DNA of 64,000 nt from Flavobacteriales bacterium (GCA_004214185.1 SGZG01000001.1:48769-112768), one strand, 5' to 3'; shown: positions 18,534-28,635, counted from the stretch's first letter. The notes: generated by a model from the letters alone, not told the origin. Translations and numbers: made by a program.

Positions 18534-19841
18534 ATGAGTACTTTTTCTATTAAAGGCGGTGTAAAATTAAAAGGAGAAGTCATTCCTCAGGGAGCTAAAA
18601 ATGAAGCACTTCAAGTCATATGTGCCTGTTTGTTAACAGATAAAGAAATAATCATTGATAATATTCCAGAAATTATTGATGTACTTAAATTAATTGATTT
18701 ACTTAAATCCCTTGGAGTTCAAGTTAAAAAAATAGAAAAAAATAAATATTCTTTTAAAGCAAATAAAATTAATATTGAATATTTACAGTCTGATGATTTT
18801 AAATTGAAGGGTAGTAGTTTAAGAGGGTCAATAATGATTGTTGGACCTCTTTTAGCTAGGTTTGGTAAGGGGTTTATTCCTAAGCCAGGTGGTGATAAAA
18901 TTGGAAGACGACGCTTAGACACTCATTTTATTGGCTTAATTAAACTTGGAGCATCTTTTAGGTATAATAAAGAAGAACATTTTTATGGTGTTGAAGCTGA
19001 TAAATTAAAGGGTAGTTATATATTGCTTGATCAAGCTTCAGTTACTGGAACCGCTAACGTATTAATGGCAGCCGTACTTGCTGAAGGTAAAACAGAGATA
19101 TATAATGCTGCCTGTGAACCATATATTCAACAATTGTGTAAATTATTGATTTCAATGGGTGCCAACATCCAAGGAGTAGGATCAAATTTATTAACAGTTT
19201 TAGGTGTTTCTTCCTTAAATGGAGCTACTCACAAGGTTCTCCCTGATATGATTGAAATTGGGAGTTGGATTGGTTTGGCTGCTATGACAAAAAGTGAGTT
19301 GACTATTAAAAATGTAAGCTGGGAAAATTTAGGTCAGATTCCTAATGTTTTTAAAAAATTAGGAATTAAGTTAAATAAAATTGGGGATGATATCCATATC
19401 CCAGAACATAACAATGGTTACGAAATTCAAAACTATATTGACGGATCTGTATTAACTGTTTCTGATGCTCCATGGCCAGGATTTACACCTGATTTGTTAA
19501 GTATAGTTTTAGTCGTTGCTACTCAGGCAAGGGGTAGTGTTTTAATTCATCAAAAAATGTTTGAGAGTAGGTTATTTTTTGTTGATAAATTAATTGATAT
19601 GGGGGCTAAAATTATTTTATGTGATCCTCACAGAGCTAATGTAATAGGACATGATTTTAAATCACAACTAAAATCTACTACAATGGTTTCACCCGATATT
19701 AGAGCGGGAATTTCTTTATTAATTGCAGCTCTATCTGCTAAAGGAGAAAGTATAATTCACAATATCGAACAAATCGATAGGGGGTATGAGAATATAGATG
19801 AGCGCTTAAGAAAACTTGGAGCTGTTATTAAAAGAATTTAA
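18534..19841 (+). CDS. murA: UDP-N-acetylglucosamine 1-carboxyvinyltransferase
   Basis: GGVKLKGEVIPQGAKNEALQ; IDGSVLTVSDAPWPGFTPDLLSI. Confidence 0.96.
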   Translation: MSTFSIKGGVKLKGEVIPQGAKNEALQVICACLLTDKEIIIDNIPEIIDVLKLIDLLKSLGVQVKKIEKNKYSFKANKINIEYLQSDDFKLKGSSLRGSIMIVGPLLARFGKGFIPKPGGDKIGRRRLDTHFIGLIKLGASFRYNKEEHFYGVEADKLKGSYILLDQASVTGTANVLMAAVLAEGKTEIYNAACEPYIQQLCKLLISMGANIQGVGSNLLTVLGVSSLNGATHKVLPDMIEIGSWIGLAAMTKSELTIKNVSWENLGQIPNVFKKLGIKLNKIGDDIHIPEHNNGYEIQNYIDGSVLTVSDAPWPGFTPDLLSIVLVVATQARGSVLIHQKMFESRLFFVDKLIDMGAKIILCDPHRANVIGHDFKSQLKSTTMVSPDIRAGISLLIAALSAKGESIIHNIEQIDRGYENIDERLRKLGAVIKRI

Positions 19842-20113
19842 TTCCTTTTTGAGATTTTATTTCCTGTTAATCTCTGTCTTGAACATTTAAATCTATTAAC
19901 TGTTCCGTCTCTAAGTCTAGCATGTTTGGTTTTTCTTCCTTGAACTCTTTTTCGCCATAAGGTGAAGCTTTTTGATTTCATCTCCTTTCTCATGAGGTTG
20001 ATTACATCTTGTTCTTTCAATCCAAATTGGAATTTTATTGCTTCAAAAGGAGTTCTATCCTCCCAAGCCATTTCTATAACTCTGTCAATTTGAATTTGAT
20101 CAAGTTTATTCAT
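19838..20113 (-). CDS. TIGR03643-like (DUF2805) small basic protein of unknown function
   Basis: IEMAWEDRTPFEAIKFQFGLKEQDVINLMRKEMKSKSFTLWRKRVQGRKTKH; adjacent to photolyase-like gene. Confidence 0.8.
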   Translation of the reverse strand: MNKLDQIQIDRVIEMAWEDRTPFEAIKFQFGLKEQDVINLMRKEMKSKSFTLWRKRVQGRKTKHARLRDGTVNRFKCSRQRLTGNKISKRN

Positions 20114-21590
20114 TATCTAAGTGATTTAAAAAATTATCTGCATCAACAAGTAGTTTTTCTTTTTTCATGGGATTCATCTTATCAAAACTACTTATTAGCA
20201 TCCTCATTCTAGGATTTGTTTTAAAAAACTCTCTTTGCTTATCCATGAATGTCCAAAAAAGACCATCCCAAATTTCGCTCCAGCTACCTTTTTTGTAATC
20301 ACTCATTTTTATGATATAGTTACTACTGCTTATGTATGGTTTAGTGGACATCAACCCTCCATCTGCAAATTGACTCATTCCGTAAACATTAGGAACCATT
20401 ACCCAATCGTATGAATCTATAAAAACTTCCATAAACCATCTGTAAACTTCATCTGGATCAAATTCACATAAAAGCATAAAATTTCCTAAAATCATTAATC
20501 TCTCGATATGATTTCCGTATCCTGTATTTTTAACTTTTATAATTGTGTCATCGACAGGATCAATTCCAGTTGAACCATCGTAAAATGATTTTGGTATTTT
20601 TCTTTTAAAATTCCAATAATTTTTATTTCTTTCTTCGGTTCCTTTACAAACATAAACACCTCTAATGAACTCTCTCCAACCAATTATTTGTCTAATAAAT
20701 CCCTCAACAGAGTTTAATGGAGTGTTAAATTTTTTATAGTAGTTTAAAGAACATTTTACAATATGTTCAGGATTTATTAGGCCTGAGTTTACAAGTGGAG
20801 ATAAAACACTATGATTTATAATAGATTCATTTACAAGTACAGCATCCTCATAAATTCCAAACTCCTCAAATCTTGTTTCTAGAAAATTATTAAACCAAAT
20901 TTTAGAAGATTCAAAATCTGTTGGATACAATTGAGAATCATGTTCTATTTCTCCAAAATTGTCGGGAAAATTTATTTGAACATATTTAACAGATTCAGAA
21001 TAATTTTCGCTTTTTAATTTTGAATAATCAATTTTTGGTGTTGATTTGTTTTTTGGAAATTTTTTTCTGTTCATATCATCATATGTCCATTTTCCGCCTT
21101 CAGGATTAGATTCAGAATCTATTAAAATATTTAATTTTTTTCTTTGATTTTTATAAAAGGATGTTTGAAATAATTTCTTTTTTTCTCTACTGAAAAATGG
21201 TAGTAAATCATTTCTTGAGTTTATAAACAATGGGTTTTCAATTATTGATAATTCTATATTGTTTTTAATACATTTTGATTTGATTCTCTTTTCAAGCCAA
21301 TTATCCTCGGGATTATAAATATTAATTTTTTTTTCTTCGGTAAAATCTAAGAAATTTCTTATATCAGAATTATTATTATTTGATTCAATATAAATAGTCT
21401 CAATACCTTTTTTGTTTAAATAAATCTCATAGTTTTTCATTGAGCTTCGATGAAAAACTAATTTCTGCTTATGAAAATTATACTGTTTAAAAAATAAATA
21501 TTCTTCAATTAAATAAGTTTTGTTATTGTTTTGAATCAAAAGACTATCTTCAAATAGTTGATTAGGAAAGATTATGTTTATGGATTTCAA
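20106..21590 (-). CDS. cryptochrome/photolyase family protein (PhrB/(6-4)-like, deoxyribodipyrimidine photolyase-related)
   Basis: GWREFIRGVYV; GYGNHIERLMILGNFMLL; DSYDWVMVPNVYGMSQFADGG. Confidence 0.92.
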   Translation of the reverse strand: MKSINIIFPNQLFEDSLLIQNNNKTYLIEEYLFFKQYNFHKQKLVFHRSSMKNYEIYLNKKGIETIYIESNNNNSDIRNFLDFTEEKKINIYNPEDNWLEKRIKSKCIKNNIELSIIENPLFINSRNDLLPFFSREKKKLFQTSFYKNQRKKLNILIDSESNPEGGKWTYDDMNRKKFPKNKSTPKIDYSKLKSENYSESVKYVQINFPDNFGEIEHDSQLYPTDFESSKIWFNNFLETRFEEFGIYEDAVLVNESIINHSVLSPLVNSGLINPEHIVKCSLNYYKKFNTPLNSVEGFIRQIIGWREFIRGVYVCKGTEERNKNYWNFKRKIPKSFYDGSTGIDPVDDTIIKVKNTGYGNHIERLMILGNFMLLCEFDPDEVYRWFMEVFIDSYDWVMVPNVYGMSQFADGGLMSTKPYISSSNYIIKMSDYKKGSWSEIWDGLFWTFMDKQREFFKTNPRMRMLISSFDKMNPMKKEKLLVDADNFLNHLDNE

Positions 21591-22882
21591 TTTTCTAAAG
21601 CCTTTTTATAAACATTAAGACATCGCTCTCTTGCGAATTTATGTTCAATTATTTCATTTGTGTAATCACTAGTACCAAATTCTGGAACCCATTTTTTTAT
21701 ATAATTCAGGTTTTTATCGAATTTTTTTAACTGTTCATGTGGGTTAAAAATTCTAAAATAAGGTGAAGCGTCAACACCACATCCTGCTACCCATTGCCAA
21801 TTTCCTATATTACTAGCTGTTTCATAATCATATAACTTTTCTCTAAAGTAAGCTTCACCCCATCTCCAATCTATTAGTAAATGTTTACATAAAAAACTAC
21901 CTACTAACATTCTAACTCTGTTATGCATAAAACCTGTGTTATTTAATTCTCTCATCCCAGCATCTACCAAAGGATAACCTGTTTCACCGTTGCACCATTT
22001 TTTAAATTTATCTTCATTATTTATCCATTCAATTCTATCATATTTTGGCTTAAAACTTTTTGAAATTGTTTTTGGAAAATGATAAAGAATCTGTTGAAAA
22101 AATTCCCTCCAAATCAATTCTTTTAAATAAGTTTTATTTGATGATCTATTTGCTCTTTTAATTAATTTTCTTGTACTGATTGTGCCAAATCTTAGTTTTA
22201 CACCTACTTTTGATGTTGCATCTAGCGAAGGAAAGTTTCGGATTTCTTCATAATCATCTATAATTTTTTTAGAAATATTTGTTTTTAAAAAACACATAGT
22301 TTTGTCTTCTAAAATCAAATTATGAGACTTTATATCACTCACATTTACCAAATTGTTTGTAAGCTTTTCAGAGCAGTATTCTTTAATTCCAATTTTTGAC
22401 ATTTTTGAAATCCATTTTCTTGAGTATGGAGTGTAAACTTTATAGGGATTACCATCATCCTTTACAACCTCATTTTTTTCAAACAAAACGTGATCTTTAA
22501 AGTCCATAAATTCAATATTGTGCTTTGTTAAAAACTTTTTAATTGAAAGGTCTCTGCTTATTGAATAGGGTGTGTAATCTCTGTTTGTAAAAACTTTTTT
22601 TATTTTAAATTTTGATACTAAGTCATTAAATATTTTTAGTGGTTTACCCCTGTAGCAAATAATTCTTTTTTTTGATTTTGATAATGTTAAATTTAAATTA
22701 TCAATAGATTCTTTAATGAAGTGTAATCTGTGATCATTGACATTTAATTTGGAAAGTATATTGTCATCATATATAAAGATTGGTAATACTTCATTTTTGT
22801 GACTTAATGCATGAAATAGAGCTATATTATCATCAAGTCTTAAGTCTCTTCTAAACCAAAAAATATTTATTTCTTTATTCAA
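21587..22882 (-). CDS. phr: deoxyribodipyrimidine photolyase (class I CPD-type)
   Basis: FWFRRDLRLDDN; LIWREFFQQIL; TGYPLVDAGMREL; FMHNRVRMLVGSFLCKHLLIDWRWGE. Confidence 0.95.
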   Translation of the reverse strand: MNKEINIFWFRRDLRLDDNIALFHALSHKNEVLPIFIYDDNILSKLNVNDHRLHFIKESIDNLNLTLSKSKKRIICYRGKPLKIFNDLVSKFKIKKVFTNRDYTPYSISRDLSIKKFLTKHNIEFMDFKDHVLFEKNEVVKDDGNPYKVYTPYSRKWISKMSKIGIKEYCSEKLTNNLVNVSDIKSHNLILEDKTMCFLKTNISKKIIDDYEEIRNFPSLDATSKVGVKLRFGTISTRKLIKRANRSSNKTYLKELIWREFFQQILYHFPKTISKSFKPKYDRIEWINNEDKFKKWCNGETGYPLVDAGMRELNNTGFMHNRVRMLVGSFLCKHLLIDWRWGEAYFREKLYDYETASNIGNWQWVAGCGVDASPYFRIFNPHEQLKKFDKNLNYIKKWVPEFGTSDYTNEIIEHKFARERCLNVYKKALEN

Positions 22883-23599
22883 CTATGATAAGTTTATTGT
22901 TGACATACCACCATCTATTCCAAGAGTTTGCCCCGTAATCCAAGAGCTTTTGTCACTTAGTAAAAAAGCTGTGTAGTTTGCTATATCAATTGATTCTCCA
23001 CATCTTTTTAAAGGATGTCTATTACCTACTTTTTCCTTTTTTATTTCATTATTTAGGAATCTTTCTGCCATTGGGGTATTTGTGAGAGATGGAGCTATTA
23101 CATTGACTCTGATTCCTGGTGCATATTCAGCTGATAATGATCTAGCAAACCCCTCAATTGCACCTTTTGAAGCTGAAACACTAGTATGAAAAGGCATACC
23201 AATTTTTACAGCAACTGTACTGTAAAGCACAATGCTGGAATTTCCTGACTTTTTTAGGTTATTTATTACTTTTTGTAAAGTTTTTACCATACTAATAAAA
23301 TTTAAGTTAAGATCTTCTTCAAAAGTTGATATTTTTAAACTTCTAAAAGGTCTAAGGTTTATGGATCCAGGACAATAAACAAAACCATGTAATTCTTCAG
23401 GAACTAATTCACTGTTGAATTCATCCACACCTGAATCAAATTTTATGTATTCAATGTTAAAGTTTTTAAGGTTTTCATTTGATCTTGAAGCTACGAAGAT
23501 ATTACATTCATTTTGTAATAGTTTGATTGTTTCTAGTCCAATCCCTGTTGATCCTCCAATAAATAATATATTTTTTCTCATTGTTTTAGATTTTTCCAA
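22883..23599 (-). CDS. short-chain dehydrogenase/reductase
   Basis: LFIGGSTGIGLE; SASKGAIEGFARSLSAEYAPGIRVNVIAPSLTNTPM; WITGQTLGIDGG. Confidence 0.93.
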   Translation of the reverse strand: MEKSKTMRKNILFIGGSTGIGLETIKLLQNECNIFVASRSNENLKNFNIEYIKFDSGVDEFNSELVPEELHGFVYCPGSINLRPFRSLKISTFEEDLNLNFISMVKTLQKVINNLKKSGNSSIVLYSTVAVKIGMPFHTSVSASKGAIEGFARSLSAEYAPGIRVNVIAPSLTNTPMAERFLNNEIKKEKVGNRHPLKRCGESIDIANYTAFLLSDKSSWITGQTLGIDGGMSTINLS

Positions 23600-24047
23600 A
23601 TATTTGGTTTAGTTTTTCTTCTCTGTACTTAAAAATTTGTTCAAGTTTTTTTTTTACAATTAATGGATGAGCAATTCTACCGAAAATTCCAAAAGGAATT
23701 TTATAATCTACAACATCTTCCATCTCAACACCCCCTTCAATTTTTTTAATAAAATGTTTGTGGTGCCAAAGGGAATAGGGTCCAAATCTTTGCTCATCTA
23801 CAAAATATTTTTTATCAATTACGTGCGTTATTTCTGTAACCCACTTTAAAGTAATTCCGAATAATGGTGTTACCTCGTACTGAATTAATTGTCCAGGGTA
23901 AATAGATTTATCTGCACCACTTAATATTTTGAAATTCATATAATCGGGTGTTATTTCTGAAAGATTTTTTGGATCACTTAAAAAATTCCACGCCTGCTTA
24001 ACGGTTATGGGTAGTTTTTGTTTAGTTTTAATTTGATAAATTTTCAA
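23586..24047 (-). CDS. SRPBCC family protein
   Basis: AWNFLSDPKNLSEITPDYMNFKI; FGPYSLWHHKHFI. Confidence 0.85.
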   Translation of the reverse strand: MKIYQIKTKQKLPITVKQAWNFLSDPKNLSEITPDYMNFKILSGADKSIYPGQLIQYEVTPLFGITLKWVTEITHVIDKKYFVDEQRFGPYSLWHHKHFIKKIEGGVEMEDVVDYKIPFGIFGRIAHPLIVKKKLEQIFKYREEKLNQIFGKI

Positions 24048-24097
24048 TTTATTATTTTTATTTTCATAATTTCAAAGACCATACCAACCTTAAAATC

Positions 24098-24949
24098 ATG
24101 AAAAAAAATATAATTTTATTATTACTTGCAACATTCGTTATTTTTCCTGCATATTCTCAATTAAAGTCACCAGCTGCTAGCCCAAAATCGAAAATTTACC
24201 AAGAAGTTGGTTTAGTAGAAATTAGAATTGATTATTCAAGACCATCTAAAAAGGGTCGGGAAATTTTTGGCGATTTGGTTCCTTTAAATAAAATTTGGAG
24301 AACTGGAGCAAACAGCCCTACCACAATATTTTTTTCAGAAGATGTTAAAATAAACAACAAGCTTGTAAAGGCTGGAGAATATCATATTTATTCTGTACCA
24401 TCAGAATCTAAATTAGATTTAGTTGTTTATGAAAAAACTGATGCCTGGGGATCTTTACCATCTTTTGACGAGTCTTTAATCAAAGCAAGATTAAAAAGTG
24501 ATTTTATCAAATTAAATAATAATGTCGAAACATTTACAATTTCAATTTCAAATATTTCCAATAACGGTGCTTCGTTAAATATTATGTGGGATAATAAGTT
24601 AGCAGTTTATTATATAGACGTCATGACAAGAAAAAAAATGTTGGATACTATAACAGAAACTATTTCTAATAATCCAAGTCTTTCAGATTACAGAAAAGCA
24701 GCTATTTATTATTTTGAGGAGAATATTGATATAAACAAAGCAGTAAAATGGATAGATATCGCATTTAAAGATTCAGATGATCTGAAGTATTGGCAGTTGA
24801 GATACAAAGCCCTTATTTATGAAAAGGCTGGTAGGTTAGATAAAGCTATAAATTATGCTAAAACAGGTTATGAAAAAGCAAAGTTAAATAATGCTGTTGA
24901 TGGAATTAATAGCTTAGAAAATATATACAATAGATTAAAGAATAATTAA
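24098..24949 (+). CDS. secreted DUF2911 domain protein with C-terminal TPR-like region
   Basis: Signal peptide; SPKSKIYQEVGLVEIRIDYSRPSKKGREIFGDLVPLNKIWRTGAN. Confidence 0.88.
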   Translation: MKKNIILLLLATFVIFPAYSQLKSPAASPKSKIYQEVGLVEIRIDYSRPSKKGREIFGDLVPLNKIWRTGANSPTTIFFSEDVKINNKLVKAGEYHIYSVPSESKLDLVVYEKTDAWGSLPSFDESLIKARLKSDFIKLNNNVETFTISISNISNNGASLNIMWDNKLAVYYIDVMTRKKMLDTITETISNNPSLSDYRKAAIYYFEENIDINKAVKWIDIAFKDSDDLKYWQLRYKALIYEKAGRLDKAINYAKTGYEKAKLNNAVDGINSLENIYNRLKNN

Positions 24950-24950
24950 A

Positions 24951-26612
24951 TTATTTTTTGAAAATATTTGATAACAAGATTGTTATAATTGCTCCAATAA
25001 AATTTAACCATAAGTAGCCTATCTCATAAGAAGCATATATAATAAATATTAAAATTTGTGATATACAAGCTGCATAAAAAACATGATTCCCTTTTATCTG
25101 TTTAAAAAAGAATGCAACAATAAAAATACCTAAAATTGTTCCATAAAAAATCGAACCTATCAAATTTACTAACTCAATTAAATTTTCGAACAAAGATCCA
25201 AAACTTGCAAAAATTATTGCAATTAACCCCCACATTACAGTAAACCATTTGGAAGCTTTTAGATAGTGTTTTTCTGATTTTTTTGTTTTGTGATTTCTTT
25301 TATAAATATCAATCACTGTTGTTGTTGATAAAGCATTGAGTTCTGATGCTGTGGATGACATAGCTGCACTCAAAATTACAGCAAGCAATAAACCTATAAT
25401 TCCATGTGGGAGATAATTAAGGATAAAGAAGATAAATATATAATCTAAATCGTTGGATTCAATAGAACTTGGTCCAACTTCATTTGAAATATCTTTTACA
25501 TTTTGTCTTATTTTTTTTTCTTTTTTATGAAGTTCAATTATTTCTGATTCTAATTTTTTTGAATTTGCTCCATCTATACTTTCTAAAAACTGATTTTGTT
25601 TTATAATTTTATTTTCTCTGGTTATTGAAAATTCTCTTTTTTGTTGTAAATATTCAGCGTTTTGTACTTTTTCTAAATAATTTATTACTTGAGGATTGTA
25701 ATTCACAGGTGCAGAGTTGAATTCAAAAAAGACAAATACCATTACACCAGTGAGAAGAATGAAAAATTGCATTGGAATTTTTAAGACCGCATTGAACATT
25801 AATCCCAATTGACTTTCCTTAACAGATTTTCCAGAAAGATATCTTTGTACTTGGCTTTGGTCAGTTCCAAAATATGAAAGGGCTAAAAAGAATCCACCTG
25901 TGATACCACTCCAAAAAGTGTATTTTTTTTCAACATCAAATGAAAAATCAATGATTTCCATTTTTCCACCAACTCCAGCTATTTTTAATGCATCTATAAT
26001 ATCTATATTTGATGGAAAAGAATTTACAATGATCATAAAAGCTACTATCATACCACTCAAAATAACGAACATTTGTTGTTTTTGAGTAATACTCACAGCT
26101 TTTGTGCCTCCACTTACTGTATAAATTATTACAATTAATCCAATTGAAAGATTTAAAAGCTTTAAATCCCATCCTAGAATAGTTGATAATATTATCGCAG
26201 GAGCAAATATTGTTATTCCGGCAGCTAATCCCCTTTGTACTAAAAACAAAATAGCAGCAAGTGTTCTTGTTTTTCTATCAAACCTTTGCTCCAAATATTC
26301 GTAAGCTGTATAAACTTTGAGTTTGTGATAAATTGGTATAAAAACCATACAGATCACAATTATCGCCAACGGAAGTCCAAAATAAAATTGAACAAACCCC
26401 ATACCCTCGTCATATGCTTGTCCAGGTGTTGATAAAAATGTAATGGCGCTGGCTTGTGTAGCCATTACTGAAAGACCAACCGTCAGCCAATTGGCTGATC
26501 CTCCTCCTTTCAGATGATCTTTAATTGTATTAAATTTTTTTGTTTTTTGAATTCCGTAAAAAACAATAAAAGAAATTGTAACAATTAATACAATCCAATC
26601 TATTGAAGACAT
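24951..26612 (-). CDS. sodium:solute symporter (SSS) family transporter
   Basis: SVMATQASAITFLSTPGQAYDEGMGFVQFY; YFGTDQSQVQRYLSGKS; SAAMSSTASELNALSTTTVIDIY. Confidence 0.93.
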   Translation of the reverse strand: MSSIDWIVLIVTISFIVFYGIQKTKKFNTIKDHLKGGGSANWLTVGLSVMATQASAITFLSTPGQAYDEGMGFVQFYFGLPLAIIVICMVFIPIYHKLKVYTAYEYLEQRFDRKTRTLAAILFLVQRGLAAGITIFAPAIILSTILGWDLKLLNLSIGLIVIIYTVSGGTKAVSITQKQQMFVILSGMIVAFMIIVNSFPSNIDIIDALKIAGVGGKMEIIDFSFDVEKKYTFWSGITGGFFLALSYFGTDQSQVQRYLSGKSVKESQLGLMFNAVLKIPMQFFILLTGVMVFVFFEFNSAPVNYNPQVINYLEKVQNAEYLQQKREFSITRENKIIKQNQFLESIDGANSKKLESEIIELHKKEKKIRQNVKDISNEVGPSSIESNDLDYIFIFFILNYLPHGIIGLLLAVILSAAMSSTASELNALSTTTVIDIYKRNHKTKKSEKHYLKASKWFTVMWGLIAIIFASFGSLFENLIELVNLIGSIFYGTILGIFIVAFFFKQIKGNHVFYAACISQILIFIIYASYEIGYLWLNFIGAIITILLSNIFKK

Positions 26613-26699
26613 ACTAATTATATTTATTAGTTAATATTACAAATATTAAAACGTAAATGATATTTAAAATTAATATTGTGCTGTAGGATTTAAGCCATT

Positions 26700-27287
26700 T
26701 CATAAATTCATTGAATTAATTGTTTTAACAAATAATTGAGTTGGAAATCCTAAAACGTTACTGTAAGAACCTTCAATTTTTTTTATGCTAATGTGGCCAA
26801 TATAATCTTGTATACCATAACTTCCAGCTCTATCAAGAACATCATAATTTTCCGTGTAGTAAGTCAGATCATCATAGTTTATTTTGTCAAAATAAACTTT
26901 GGTTTTGTCACTTATGACAATTTGACTCTTATTCGTTGAAATACAAATTGATGTAATCACCGAGTGCGAACAATTTTCAAGAGATTTCAACATGTTAAAT
27001 GCTTCATTTCTTGTTTTTGGTTTACCTAATGCAGAATTATTATGCCAAACAATTGTATCGGAAGTAATAAGTAAGTCATTATCTTCCAATCTATTAATTA
27101 AATTTGATGATTTTTTTATGGCTAAATGTTCTGTTATTTCTTTTTTCTTGAGAGATTTTGGATAAGATTCATCAATGTTTTGATCTATGATTTTAAACTT
27201 AATGCCTAATTCATTCAAAAGTTCATGTCTTCTCTTAGATCTAGATGCCAATAAAACATTATAATTTTTTAGTTTTTTAAAAAACAT
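26700..27287 (-). CDS. maf: Maf-family nucleotide pyrophosphatase
   Basis: LLASRSKRRHELLNELGIKF; LLITSDTIV; YDVLDRAGSYGIQ. Confidence 0.94.
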   Translation of the reverse strand: MFFKKLKNYNVLLASRSKRRHELLNELGIKFKIIDQNIDESYPKSLKKKEITEHLAIKKSSNLINRLEDNDLLITSDTIVWHNNSALGKPKTRNEAFNMLKSLENCSHSVITSICISTNKSQIVISDKTKVYFDKINYDDLTYYTENYDVLDRAGSYGIQDYIGHISIKKIEGSYSNVLGFPTQLFVKTINSMNL

Positions 27288-27290
27288 AAA

Positions 27291-27812
27291 TTATATGTTT
27301 TGGCTATTTTCATTAATTGCCCATTTTTGTTGAACTCTTAAAGTTTGTTCAATAATATCTCTTACACATCCTTTTCCTCCATTTTTACTTGAAATATAAT
27401 CTGAAATATTTCTTACTTCTGGTGAGGCATCATGTGGACATGCTTTTAGATAAACTTTTTTCATTGGTGCAATATCTGGTAAATCATCTCCCATATAAAC
27501 AGTTTTTTGTAAGTCAATATTATTGCTTTGTTTGTATTTAAGTAAATCTTTAACCTTATCACCAGAATTTATGAATACATTTTTTACACCAAGTCTGTTT
27601 AACCTTGCTTCAATTCCTCTATTATTTGCTCCTGTAATAATTGCTATGTTATAGCCTAATTCAGTAGCTAATTTTACAGCAATTCCATCTTTTGTATTAA
27701 AATATCTTGATTCATTTCCGTCACTATCAACCACAATTGTACCATCTGTAAACACCCCATCAACATCGAAAATAAAAGTATTTATTGTATTAAGTTTTTC
27801 TTTATAATTCAT
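27291..27812 (-). CDS. KdsC-like HAD phosphatase
   Basis: FIFDVDGVFTDGTIVV; TGANNRGIEARLNRLGVKNVF; YMGDDLPDIAPM. Confidence 0.92.
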   Translation of the reverse strand: MNYKEKLNTINTFIFDVDGVFTDGTIVVDSDGNESRYFNTKDGIAVKLATELGYNIAIITGANNRGIEARLNRLGVKNVFINSGDKVKDLLKYKQSNNIDLQKTVYMGDDLPDIAPMKKVYLKACPHDASPEVRNISDYISSKNGGKGCVRDIIEQTLRVQQKWAINENSQNI

Positions 27813-28566
27813 AATTAATTTTTTTTATTTCATTTGAAATGGTTTCATAAATTTTATGGTAACTAGATCCCTTCAATAAATTTAGGTGTTTTTTCAATGT
27901 GTTTATATCTTTCCTTAATGCTGGTCCTGTTTGTGCTTCTTTTGAATTTAAATATTTTAATTTATCAGAAGTTTCAAATGTCAATGGGTTTAATATTTCA
28001 GGATCAATGTCGTTTGACTTTAAAATTTCATCTGCAACAACCCTCATGTAATTTGTAAAATTATTAGCAAACACCGCAGAAACATGTATTGCTAGCCTTT
28101 GTTTACTAGAAGCTTTTAGTACATTTTCTGATAATTTACTTGCAAGGTTTTCAATTTTATTTAAACTATCTTTTGAGTTTCCCTCAATGATGATAGGTAT
28201 TTTTTTAAAATTTATATTTTTTTCTACACTAAAAGTTTGAAGCGGATAAAGAACACCATAATTACAATAATTAGATAATGCTTTCATATCGGTTGACCCA
28301 GAACAATGAAGTATTAATGATTTTGAACTAGCTTTTATTTTATTTGATATTATTTCAATTTGGTCATCAGAAACACAAATCATATAGATGTCAGACTTTG
28401 AAATTTTTGATACATCATCACAATAATTAACTCTTGAACTAAAATATGAGGGTATATTTTTTCTTCTACCGCAAACCTCAATTAAATTAATATTATGGTG
28501 CTTTAAAAAAACATTACTAAAATGATAAGCTATATTACCTGTGCCTATTATTGATACATTTATCAT
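27802..28566 (-). CDS. Rossmann-like/DUF2520 domain protein
   Basis: VSIIGTGNIAYHF; SLILHCSGSTDMKAL; YPLQTFS; NNFTNYM. Confidence 0.88.
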   Translation of the reverse strand: MINVSIIGTGNIAYHFSNVFLKHHNINLIEVCGRRKNIPSYFSSRVNYCDDVSKISKSDIYMICVSDDQIEIISNKIKASSKSLILHCSGSTDMKALSNYCNYGVLYPLQTFSVEKNINFKKIPIIIEGNSKDSLNKIENLASKLSENVLKASSKQRLAIHVSAVFANNFTNYMRVVADEILKSNDIDPEILNPLTFETSDKLKYLNSKEAQTGPALRKDINTLKKHLNLLKGSSYHKIYETISNEIKKINYEL

Positions 28567-28635
28567 TTCCTAAAAATACAAATTATGTACTTTTAATTAA
28601 ATTCATTTTTTTATTAGGTTTGCAAAAAAAAATAT

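Noticed and set aside
25948-26172. 74-aa minus-strand ORF rich in aromatic residues
   Set aside because: Out-of-frame ORF within the SSS symporter
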